DNA of 64,000 bases from Alentia gelatinosa (taxonomy: Eukaryota > Annelida > Polychaeta > Phyllodocida > Polynoidae): assembly GCA_950022655.1 (NCBI GenBank), contig OX465589.1, positions 26,093,626 to 26,157,625 on the forward strand, read 5' to 3'. Below are positions 32,401 through 42,400 of this stretch, piece by piece. Below the pieces are notes generated by a model, which saw only the letters and a program-made list of their open reading frames with translations, had not been told where the DNA came from and ran no database searches. Numbering within the stretch: position 1 is the stretch's first letter; each line of letters opens with the position of its first letter. Position numbers and translations under genes: made by a program.

Positions 32401-35265
32401 ATGTACATATGGATTATGGCTAACAATGATGAAATACTGGAAAAGGGCCTACAAATAATACATGTAAATGCTCAAAGTATGACTGGGAAATTTGACCTGG
32501 TCAGACATCACGTAGTTAACAGTAAAGCAGACATATTCACTATCTCAGAGACCTGGTTGAAAGATTCACTTCCTGTTACACTATTCGACATACCAGGTTA
32601 TAGGTTCTTCAGTAATATGAGAACATGGAGAAATGAGAGGGGTCAGATCAAGATTGGGGGGGGTGTAGGTATCTACATTAATGAAAATCTGAGTACGGAT
32701 GAGAGGTGTGTAGCAGAGCTAAACCAAAGTACAAATACATTAGAATGCATCTGGGTTAAAATCAATCTAAAAGAGCAAAAAGATCTAATTATAGGTACTT
32801 ACTATCGGCCCTCAGATGGCAATGTAGGTGACTTCGTGGCTACAGCAACTGAGCATATAGAGCTACTGAGAGACAAACAGCCCAACTCCGACCTAGTTGT
32901 AATAGGAGACATGAATATCAATTACTTAGATATAAATAATGCTGAAACTAAACTCCTAAAGGATTTTGAGAAATCACTTGGGCTGACCCAGCTGATCCAG
33001 GACCCCACCCGCTTTGGTAACCTGATTGATCTGGCCTTCACAGATGGGCTCTTTATAAAAAATGGAGTTGTACTGAACATGAGTGTGGCAGATCACTCGG
33101 CTATCCGTATTACAAAAAAGAAAGAAAAGGAAAGATTCATACGCAAACAATTCCTGGGCAGGTCGTACAGGCATTACGATAAAGACATTTTTCAAGCCAA
33201 ACTACGGGCTTCCGAGTGGGACGAATTTCACCAAACAGATGACCCCGAAAAACTATGGGGGATACTGTATGAAAATATAAAGGAAGCGATTGATGAGTTA
33301 TGTCCTCTAAGAAAGCAACAGATTAGATCTAAAGAGGTACCGTGGATGATGCATGATATTCTGGAAGCAATCCAAGATAAGGACAGGGCTTGGGCAGAAG
33401 CCAAACATTCTAACACCAAGATAGATTGGGACAGAGCTAAGCTACTTAGAAATCAGACTAAAAACAGGATTAGGCTAGCTAAAAGTAGTTACATTCAAGA
33501 GAATATCCATCATGATAGTAAGAAGTTTTGGGAGCGAATGTCGTTGCTACTACCAAACAAAAATAGTCATAACACTCTGCATCTAGGCGATGAGTCAAAA
33601 ACCCCTAAAAGCCCCGAGAAAACAGCTGCACATATCAATAGCTTTTTCACATCAATAGGCCCTAAACTTGCTGAATGTTTCACTGATGACTGGATAAATG
33701 CTGAACCTGTGGTGGACTGTCGTATGGATAATATGGTGTTTACTGAGGAGGATGTATTAGAGGTGTGTAAAGGGATAAATGTAAACAAATCCACTGCCAT
33801 AGAATACATCTCAGCAACAGTTTTCAAGGACAGTATGGCTGTCCTGATACCAGAATTCACTCGCATGTACAATGCGTCAATGAGACTGGGATGCTTTCCT
33901 ATGAGCTGGAAGGAGGCAACTGTGGTGCCACTACAAAAACCTGGTGATACTACCAAGGTAAGCAATCTGAGGCCCGTGTCCTTGCTCCCTTTAGTGGGGA
34001 AGTTGATGGAGAAACTGGTGCACTCCAAACTCATAAGCTACGTTGAAGATAACAATTTGATAAATAAAAATCAAGGTGGTTTCAGGAAGAACAACTCCAC
34101 GATCTCGGTGGCCTCAAAACTAACCGATGATTTTCTAACGAACTCGAACAGTGGCAAAGGTACATTGGCCCTATTCCTGGACTTTTCCAAGGCTTTCGAC
34201 ACGGTGGATCACACAATCTTGCTGAATAAAATGTCAGGACTAGGGCTACATGATACCACTATTTCTTGGATTAGAAGCTACCTTTTTAATAGGTCTCAAC
34301 GTACTATAGCTAATAACCACCTGTCAAACTTAGAGAAACTGAAATTTGGAGTGCCACAGGGGTCTATTTTAGGCCCCCTGTTCTTTATTTTATTTATAAA
34401 TAGCATGGACAATGGCCTACGCCATAGTAGAATCAAGTTGTATGCGGATGACGCAGTCATCTACCTACCTTACACAGACCTACGTGAAGCAGTAGAGAAA
34501 ATGCAGTATGACGCAAACGCTATTGGAAACTGGTGTGCAAATAACCGTCTAACAGTCAACCACAAAAAATCAAAGATCATGAGATTTGGGTTGCCTTCCC
34601 AGACACAAATGCATAAACCATGCAAGTTATGGCTGAAAAATCAACAACTCGAGGAGGTACACTCCTTCGAATACTTAGGGATAAGACTTGACCCCAAGTT
34701 AACTTATAACGCACATGTGAACAACACAATCAGTAAAGCCTCTCACAAAATAAACTTACTAGGCTATAAACGTAAATATCTCACTGTAGACCAAGCTATC
34801 ACAATATACAAATCTAAGATCCTGTGCTATCTTGAGTATGGTGATGTATTATATGACAAATCAAACAATGTATTATTAAATAAACTCCAGCGCTGCCAAA
34901 ATCGTGCACTTAAGATATGCCATAATGTCCCTGTAAGAACATCCACAATGGAAATACATAAACAGAGTAAACTAAACTTGCTAAGAGAAAGACGTGAGAC
35001 CCACCTTGTCTTGGCAGCATTTCGTAGATTGAATGATCCTCAGTACCTGCGTAATGCTGGAAGGCAAACAAGGCTGTTCGATGGCCCAGTCCTAACCACA
35101 GACCACCCAAGGAAGGCTGGGTATGAACGGTCGGTTTTGTATAAAGCAGCAAGCATGTGGAATAGCCAGACAGTGGAGTTAAGAAACACTCAAACTAAAA
35201 GGAGTCTAGGTTATCGACTTAAAATGATGTTAAAAGTCAAGAGATTGGGATATTTCGATCCTTGA
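32401..35265 (+). CDS. LINE ORF3: APE endonuclease and reverse transcriptase
   Basis: 954 residues. The endonuclease (about 17-240) shows HVNAQS (21-26), SETWL with Glu50, GTYYRP, IGDMN and a final ADHSAI in place of the usual SDH. The linker includes a basic region. The RT carries RPVSLLPLVGKLMEKLV, NQGGFRKNNST, FLDFSKAFD with Asp594, [13 protein letters not shown] (650-662), and YADD (681-684) with both catalytic aspartates. The C-terminal tail is basic. All motifs needed for target-primed reverse transcription are intact except the SDH serine-to-alanine change. An earlier stop precedes the frame; the ATG at 32416 (MANNDE) is an alternative start with a more usual beginning. Confidence 0.93.
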   Translation: MYIWIMANNDEILEKGLQIIHVNAQSMTGKFDLVRHHVVNSKADIFTISETWLKDSLPVTLFDIPGYRFFSNMRTWRNERGQIKIGGGVGIYINENLSTDERCVAELNQSTNTLECIWVKINLKEQKDLIIGTYYRPSDGNVGDFVATATEHIELLRDKQPNSDLVVIGDMNINYLDINNAETKLLKDFEKSLGLTQLIQDPTRFGNLIDLAFTDGLFIKNGVVLNMSVADHSAIRITKKKEKERFIRKQFLGRSYRHYDKDIFQAKLRASEWDEFHQTDDPEKLWGILYENIKEAIDELCPLRKQQIRSKEVPWMMHDILEAIQDKDRAWAEAKHSNTKIDWDRAKLLRNQTKNRIRLAKSSYIQENIHHDSKKFWERMSLLLPNKNSHNTLHLGDESKTPKSPEKTAAHINSFFTSIGPKLAECFTDDWINAEPVVDCRMDNMVFTEEDVLEVCKGINVNKSTAIEYISATVFKDSMAVLIPEFTRMYNASMRLGCFPMSWKEATVVPLQKPGDTTKVSNLRPVSLLPLVGKLMEKLVHSKLISYVEDNNLINKNQGGFRKNNSTISVASKLTDDFLTNSNSGKGTLALFLDFSKAFDTVDHTILLNKMSGLGLHDTTISWIRSYLFNRSQRTIANNHLSNLEKLKFGVPQGSILGPLFFILFINSMDNGLRHSRIKLYADDAVIYLPYTDLREAVEKMQYDANAIGNWCANNRLTVNHKKSKIMRFGLPSQTQMHKPCKLWLKNQQLEEVHSFEYLGIRLDPKLTYNAHVNNTISKASHKINLLGYKRKYLTVDQAITIYKSKILCYLEYGDVLYDKSNNVLLNKLQRCQNRALKICHNVPVRTSTMEIHKQSKLNLLRERRETHLVLAAFRRLNDPQYLRNAGRQTRLFDGPVLTTDHPRKAGYERSVLYKAASMWNSQTVELRNTQTKRSLGYRLKMMLKVKRLGYFDP

Positions 35266-35887
35266 TGCTAAACGTATGCATGTAGACGGTTGATGCTGAA
35301 GCCCGTTGCTCTGATCTGAAATCTGTTGCCTTGTCTCTTTTCTCCGATACAGAATGGATGTGCAAAATGTATGCTCTTTTTCCATCTAATATTTAACAAA
35401 CAATATGTTATTTCATTGTAAAAATCCTTTAGTTTACCGTACAGTTTATCATGATTGATGTAGAAGTTTTCGATTGTTGTTCTTTGTATGTACATCAAGC
35501 ACAAGCTAGAATCCAGCCTATGGCCAATACGTCTCTTGGGAGACACCGAGTGCGTATGGTGGGCTACCAAACTGGATGGTGCACCTGGCCTTGTTACCGT
35601 ACTATCTGACCGACTATCTTGATGTCAACTACGTCGGCATTCTGTTATATTGTATCCACAGTCTCCTAGGAACTGTCTTATCCTGGAGCAACGTGGAAAT
35701 AGGCTATTTCAAGCCTACCGTCTACCTCCAGTTTAAATAAAAATCTTTAAAAAAAAAATATATATAGTTTATGGATATAAATTCATTTTTGTGTATCTAT
35801 TGTTACAGGGCATTATGTGATTGACTTAAATATAAGTGGAAAGCGTTGTGTAAAAATACGTATACATTGATGCAATAGACCACTAGC

Positions 35888-36482
35888 AGATGCTATGAGG
35901 TACATTGCTATGAGCCAAGATGCTACATAATATATTATTATATAACTTGTGCTATTATGTGCCATGCTGCTATCAGTCTTACCACTGATATGAGCCGAAC
36001 TGCCATGAGCTCAGCTGCTCTAAATCATGTTGATATTAGATGTATGGCTATGAGTTGTGCTACTGTCAGCACTATCAGCCAAGATGCTATGGAAAAGCTG
36101 ATATTAGCCCTGGCTCAATGAGCCATACTGCTATGAGCCATGTCCCTTCTGCTATGAGGCCTGCTGCTATGAACCATACTACTGCAAGTGGGGCTATTAT
36201 GAGCCCTGTTTTAATGAGCAAAGCTGCTGTGAGCCAGGCTGTTATGAGCCATGCTGCTATAGACTGTGCTGCTATGAGCCATGTTGCTATGCTTTGTGCT
36301 GCTATGACCCATGCTGTTATGAGCCATGAATGATATGAGTCATGCTGCCATTGGCTTTGATGCTATGAGCCATGTTGCTAGGAGTTGTGCTGCTATGAGC
36401 CATGTTACTAGGAGTCGTGCTGCTATGAGCCATGCTGCTATGAGCCATGCTGCTGTTAGACATGATGCTCTGAGCCATGATC
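35888..36482. repeat. 15-bp tandem repeat (GCTGCTATGAGCCAT)
   Basis: About 40 degenerate units, best preserved at 36340-36460. The period is a multiple of three, so plus-strand frames read MSHAA-like repeats for up to about 97 codons. No start context, splice sites or domain supports a gene. Confidence 0.8.
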
Positions 36483-36671
36483 TCCTTAAACCTTACTTAA
36501 TGCATTTAGAACCAATCCTTTCCTATAACTATGAAACGCTTTATTTGGCCAATATATAGTTCATTCACTGGTGACCAGTTAAATGAGTTTAAACTCAGAC
36601 TGATATATTTTCATGACAAAGATCCTAGACTATTTTCATGATAAAGATCATAAACTTAAATTCCCTCAAAC

Positions 36672-36755
36672 CAGGGCCACACCAAGCGAGAAATGCAGCG
36701 ATTTCTGGAATCAGCAACACAAAAGGGCGAGTATGTGAGATATTATTATGGCCTC
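36672..36755. repeat. Half copy of CACACCAAGCGAG MITE
   Basis: Matches the left part of the element at 63416-63618 (CACACCAAGCGAG, TCTGGAATC.CCAACACAAA, GTGAGATATTATT), but the right terminus is missing. Confidence 0.55.
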
Positions 36756-36846
36756 AACAAGCTTGGAGTTTCTCCGGCATAACTCTTCCAGATCTGCAGA
36801 CAATCACTTGTAGGATTTACAGGGATATAGGGCAAAGAGAGGACCA

Positions 36847-36896
36847 GGGAGCTGTTTCAAAAGTCGAGTGAAGTCTATGGTTTTGAAACAGCTCCC
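36847..36896. repeat. 50-bp perfect hairpin element, copy 1
   Basis: 16-bp arms GGGAGCTGTTTCAAAA and its exact complement, with an 18-base loop. Same as 49515-49564 apart from one loop base. Confidence 0.85.
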
Positions 36897-36972
36897 AGAT
36901 ATGTAGGGCTCTGGGTCCCTGACTCTAGTTTTCTGACTGTTATCCCTTTGTGGATTTGGACGGATCAATATC

Positions 36973-38446
36973 CAGTGGCGTCAGAATAGGGGGGGGGGGC
37001 AGGGGGGGGCGGCCGCCCCCCCCTTTTTTGCCAACCCAAAAAAAGTCAGCACCTTCAAATTTAACTCAATCCAGCGTAAAAACTGTCTTGATTTTTCAAC
37101 ATCGAAAAATGTCTAAATCTAACTTTTTCACTTGTAACTATGGCTAAGCCTTGACTTTTTACTCTGGAAAAATGTCAAATTCTGAGTTATTAGCATGCAA
37201 TGATGGCTAAGCCCTGACTTTTCCCCGTGGTAAGATATCAAAGTCTGACTCCTTAGCGTGCAATGATGGATAAGCCCTAACTTTTCACCATGGAAAAGTG
37301 TCAAAGTCTGACTTTTTAGCATGCAATGATGGCTAAGCCCTGACTTTTCCCAATAGTAAGATATCAAAGTCTGACCTTTTAGCGTGCAATGATGGCTAAG
37401 CCCTGACTCTTCCCCATGGTAAGATATCGAAAGCTGACCTTTTAGCATGCAATGATGGCTAAGCCGTGACTTTTCACCGTAGAAAAGTGTCAAAGTCTGA
37501 CCTTTTAGCGTGCAATGATGGCTAAGCCCTGACTTTTCACCATGGAAAGGTGTCAAAGTCTGACCTTTTAGCATGCAATGATGGCTAAGCCCTGACTTTT
37601 CCCAATGGTAAGATATCAAAGTCCGACCTTTTAGCATGCAATGATGGCTAAGCCCTGACTTTTCCCTATGGTAAGATATCGAAAGCTGACCTTTTAGTGT
37701 GCAATGATGGCTAAGCCCTGACTTTTCACCGCAGAAAAGTGTCAAAGTCTGACCTTTTAGCGTGCAATGATGGCTAAGCCCTGACTTTTCCCAATGGTAA
37801 GATATCAAAGTCCGACCTTTTAGCATGCAATTAGGGCTAAGCCCTGACATTTCCCCATGGTAAGATATCGAAAGCTGACCTTTTAGCGTGCAATGATGGC
37901 TAAGTGTCAAAGTCTGACCTTTTAGCATGCAATGATGGCTAAGCCCTGACTTTTCCCAATGGTAAGATATCAAAGTCCGACCTTTTAGCATGCAATGATG
38001 GCTAAGCCCTGACTTTTCCCCATGGTAAGATATCAAAAGCTGACATTTTAGCGTGCAATGATGGCTAAGCCCTGACTTTTCACCACAGAAAAGTGTCAAA
38101 GTCTGACTTATTAGCATGCAATGATGGCTAAGCCCTGACTTTTCACAGTGGACAAATGTCAAAGTCTGACTCTTTAGGGTGCAATGATGGCTAAGCCCTG
38201 ACTTTCCACTGTGGAAAAGTGTCAAAGTCTGACCTTTTACAGTGCAATAATGGCTAAGCCCCGACTTTTCACTGAGGACTGACTTTTTCGCGGGTAATGA
38301 AGGTAACAACCTGACGTTTCTCAGACTTTTTTCAGATTTACAGTAAATTTAATGGAACAGGTCAATGTCAAAGTCTGACTTCATACCAAGAAAGAAGTCG
38401 GCATTTTCAGTTCGCCCCCCACTTTCAAAATGTTCTGACGCCCCTG
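36973..38446. mobile_element. TIR element (CAGTGGCGTCAGAA ends) carrying a minisatellite
   Basis: Starts CAGTGGCGTCAGAA and ends TTCTGACGCCCCTG, flanked by a perfect 5-bp ATATC direct repeat (36968-36972, 38447-38451). Next to each end are G/C runs and AAAGTCNGCA/AGTCGGCATTTTC words that also pair. The interior is almost wholly the 63-bp repeat array. The superfamily is open: a hAT-like tip but a 5-bp rather than 8-bp duplication. Confidence 0.7.
37141..38330. repeat. 63-bp minisatellite, about 19 units, trimeric higher-order pattern
   Basis: Unit core: GGCTAAGCCCTGACTTTTC, a variable 12-base part, then a CAAAGTCTGACC-like part and TTTTAGCGTGCAATGAT. Three unit types alternate: CACCATGGAAAAGTGTCAAA, CCCAATGGTAAGATATCAAA and CCCCATGGTAAGATATCGAA. 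These give a 189-bp trimer repeated about four times between 37265 and 38090. One unit near 37905 has lost 38-40 bp and one has a mutated end. Because 63 is a multiple of three, the minus strand is open for 393 codons. Confidence 0.88.
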
Positions 38447-39435
38447 ATATCAGACTGTGTAGGTCAATAGATAAGAAAGGGATATCTGTCCATAGCAATA
38501 CTAGGGTGAACGTATAGGAAGGCTGGAATGAAAATAGCTTCATCTTAATAACATATTGACAACAATTAATGACAGTATACACACCATATATGTGAAATCA
38601 AGATACATGGAAACCTTTAAAGCATGTTTTACTGAAATAGAGAATTACATTTAGACACTCTATAGACATAATATCATACGCAGTATTAAGGGAAAACACC
38701 GGGTTCTATGTTTATAGACGTACGTTTTAATTGATCATAATATAGTCTACTTTCTTTTTTACGACTCACATATCTCATTTAAAGGACAAGCTTGGACCAA
38801 TAGGGCTGTCCACAAATGACATCTTGCTATTATTGACCATTTCTGACCACTCTTCCCCCTTGACATGTTATGTCATATATATATGAGCGGGATAATGACG
38901 CCGGATCACCGGATGTTATCCCGGTAAATCAACCGGATGCCGCTCTTCACTCCCTCAACGGTCACTGTGCGTGCCGCTTTTGAACAGGCAGGACAAAAAA
39001 AACAACAAAAAAACTCCGTCGTTGATGGTACAGCGCCGATGCAAAAAGTAGAGAAAAGTATCTCCTACTGTCTCACAGGAGTACCACACGCCGCCCACAC
39101 GCCACTCGGCGGGCACCCAGCGACCGCCCCCACTGAGCCGGGCGGTCGAAACGGATCAGAAGGAGGCTAAACTCCTCATGTGAGGTGGGTGATAATGTTT
39201 ATCGACAGGACAGATTTATTGCTTTCTCCCCGTTACCTAAGTAGACCGACCTGACCTCGCTGTACAATCTTATCAATAACCTAAAACTCACCTGGACATA
39301 GAGTTATAAGGAAGAGGACAGGGAAGAAAAGGACCATCCATGTTCAAGACCAAAGTAATAATCATCGTTGTCTTTGTTATTCACCAAATTAACGCTTTGT
39401 CCATCCAAAGTATGCCTCATAGACATTGACCAAGA
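38447..39435 (+). promoter_or_regulatory. Upstream region of the Ly6-like gene
   Basis: Contains a TATATATATGAG stretch at about 38876-38887, followed by a GC-richer segment (CCGG-rich, 38890-39170) and then the start codon at 39436. It is a plausible promoter and 5' UTR with no firm start site. A 77-codon frame at 38937-39170 has no recognisable domain and I treat it as non-coding. Confidence 0.35.
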
Positions 39436-42400
39436 ATGGATCCCAAGTTCATGTTCGCATTTCTTTTGTGTGTGTGCTCATACACCGTCGCCGTAACAGG
39501 TAAGAGCCCCGCGCGCCTTACATTGTTTCGTAGGTATATTACAGCACGTAGGTTGGGGGATTTGGCGTCTAGGCCTATCACTTTTGATGATCTACTAATT
39601 ACGTCAAACTGTTAGCAATCAATAAAGAAGAGTCAAGTCCAACTATACTTCACAATTTAGCTGTAAGTGACAGATTTTCCAAAGACTCTGTATAATTCTC
39701 GGCGAGGGAATGTTTTATGGCACTTCCGGAATTCCTGGCACCTTCCCGCTGAGAGAGACACAACAACAACAAATGTGAATAGATCATCTTCCTCAATCAT
39801 TCAATGAAGCATTCGAAGTTATGATGAACCCTTACTTCGAGAGTAAAAGTGTAACTAGTAAAAGATGAAATGAACAATTCAATGGGAATATACCATTATA
39901 ACAGCCCCCCCCCCCCAACCCATACCTTTACCCAAACAGAGATTTTATGAGTAACTAGGCCCTATATGTCATCTATAGCCTAAATTGTGTCATAACTGAC
40001 ACGTAGAACACATTGTACAAAACATGTGATTCCACAAATACTAGATCTGAAAAGGACATCACCGAGGTTGTATTTGCATTGTGTTTATTTTCCTAAACAA
40101 AAGTGTTCATTTACACTATACTACATGGACACTTAAACCAGCGGACATGCTGACGTTCATGTAGTCAAAATATTTGAAATAAAAAAGATTTTTCTTGTAA
40201 TATGCAAATTTATGTTGGTTGCATAAATGACGGGGTACAATGTTCTAACATGGATGATAGTTGAACCCTTTATATGGTATTAACCCTTTAAGGACGCATG
40301 ATGCCTGGAGGCATCACCACGCTAAAGACGCATGATGCCTGGAGGCAGCATTGTCCCAATATTAAGAAAAATGTTTTAACAAAGAAATAATAGAGCAATA
40401 TTTATGAAATCTTCAGAAAATGTAGATATAATATCATATTTAGTATTTCTATTAAAAATAAATAAAATATTTATGATTATGTATCATATTGCATGATTAC
40501 AAACTTGGATATCAGTTTTAACTATTATGTGGCAATCCTGTAGCCAGACAGACTGCCACCAGTATACATCCTTATGGGAGTAGCTGGAGCCCAGGCAGCC
40601 GTCCTTAAAGGGTTAAACATTATAATTCATTGAAATCATCTTTAAACTTACTCCCCTTCCCACTCTTTGTTCACCCCCTGCCCTGACGGTGTGTCTGTCA
40701 CCCATGTCCGTCCTAGCATCAGGATGACCATGGAATTTGTAGAAATTGATAATCCTAGCTATACCTCAATCTGTCAGTCAAGTATGCATGCGATAAGCCA
40801 ACTAGGTTGATTATGTGTATTTGTTTACGCAAAGATTCAGATTTAAGAACATAGATAGTTATTATCCGAATAAACGTTGTCATTTAAAAACGATTTGGAT
40901 TGGTAGAGTATTGGTAGAATATTGTTGCAAATCACCTGACATATGTGAGAGAGGGGGTCAATAAGTATCGCATGTTTGTATAATAACAGGACATTTCTGT
41001 CACGAGTGCGACTATATCAAGGACGTGGAAGGAGACTCGTGGTGCATGGATGAGGGCGGGACGGGCCCAACATGTGAGTCGATGGCGACCACGAGATACA
41101 GACCCAGAGAGTGCTGTGTGAGAGTAGTGAAGAACACAGGTAATCTGTTATACATGTATAAGCAAATTGTACCCCAGAAACTATTTTCAACGACAGCCCA
41201 CTTTCCAATAGCATGAATAATACTATAGAAGAAACCTATGAAAGTTTAGGGTCAGAGCTCGTATCCCATCGAGTTTGAATCGCGTAGTCATTACCCCATC
41301 CCTGGATGAAAGGAGAGAAGCAGTAGCTGGGAGAATACAATTTTATTGAATTTTATGCAGTAAAAGAAGTAAGATTTAATGTCGACCTTACTAGACGGCA
41401 TATTAATGGTAACATTAATATGAAGTTATGTAAGAAAATATATATGATAATTGACAGGTAGAATAAAAGTCAATTATGATAATGATAAGTATATGATATA
41501 CAATATAAATGTTAATTGTATGAGATACAATACATTGGTAATTTGTATATGGTAATGAAAATGCCCTACATGAGTAGGAAGAAGAGAAAAAGAGGTTGTG
41601 GGTGGGTGGGACAAGAAAATACTGGAGTACGTGTGTACTGCAGTACGGGTGGAGCAGAAGTGAGACCGGGACCAATTCACAAGGTGAAATCGAGTGAATT
41701 ATGTAGCAATTCAAAAGAGATGGAATTGAGCTCTGACCCTAAACTGGAAAGGGTTTCTGAATTTATCTCACCGTTCACTTTGACTAATGGGCTAACATTT
41801 GTGGCATAATCCCACATTGGATATTTTTCCTAAATATCTCATGGGCGTTGGATACGTGTTCCCAATATTAAGTCTATGGGGGAAAATACAAGGGGTGAGG
41901 GAATAGAGGGAAACTATGTTCCGGTGGGAATAAGTCAAAGTTACGAGGTAAGGCTTGGAAATATTACTGCCCAAGGCGTAGCCGCGGGCAGTAATTTTTC
42001 CAAGCTTTACCGAGTAACTTTGACTTATTTCCACCGGTACGTGGTTTCCCTATTCCTATATACCTTCAATTGTCGGCTAATATCCATAAAAACCGAATGT
42101 CTCTGAACGTCAACCTGGGCAGTAAACGTCAACCTGGGCAGTAAACATCAACCTGGGCAGTAACTTCAACCTGGGCAGTAAACAAAAGTTATTCCACCCC
42201 CAGCAGCGTTAAGTATTTATAGGTTGTTCGCTCATAGGTATATAGGAATACCTTTTAACCGATTCAGGGCGAATAACGCCTCGAGGTATTCCTCACTGTA
42301 GGACGAATGATGTCCCAAGCCATTATCAACGAATTTTACGATATAACTTTTAGAAATGAGAAATAGTTAATCGATGATCATGAAGTTTGTAACATTATAT

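Larger units (their letters stand above)
29076..35757 (+). mobile_element. Three-ORF CR1-group LINE with NADAR, SGNH and EN-RT proteins
   Basis: Contains ORF1 (29583-30893), ORF2 (30950-31603) and ORF3 (32401-35265), all without stops or frameshifts, then a 490-bp 3' UTR with AATAAA and a short poly(A) ending at about 35757. Intact frames point to a recent insertion. APE endonuclease plus RT and an esterase ORF agree with CR1-group non-LTR retrotransposons; clade assignment is inference. The stretch 31604-32400 between ORF2 and ORF3 has no frame of note. The left boundary is only a minimum (first copy of the 45-bp repeat). Confidence 0.82.

Noticed and set aside
33567..34034. 155-codon minus-strand ORF
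   Set aside because: Antisense to the LINE endonuclease-RT ORF; no domain.
36040..36480. CRISPR-like array
   Set aside because: Units are contiguous and degenerate with no spacers; the genome is eukaryotic.
36040..36559. Plus-strand ORFs encoding MSHAA repeats
   Set aside because: A 15-bp tandem repeat read in frame.
37128..38309. 393-codon minus-strand ORF as a protein gene
   Set aside because: It is wholly the 63-bp tandem repeat, with no start context, splice sites or domain; kept only as a finding.
38937..39170. 77-codon ORF upstream of the Ly6-like gene
   Set aside because: Composition is that of a GC-rich 5' region; no domain, and it does not join to the gene.
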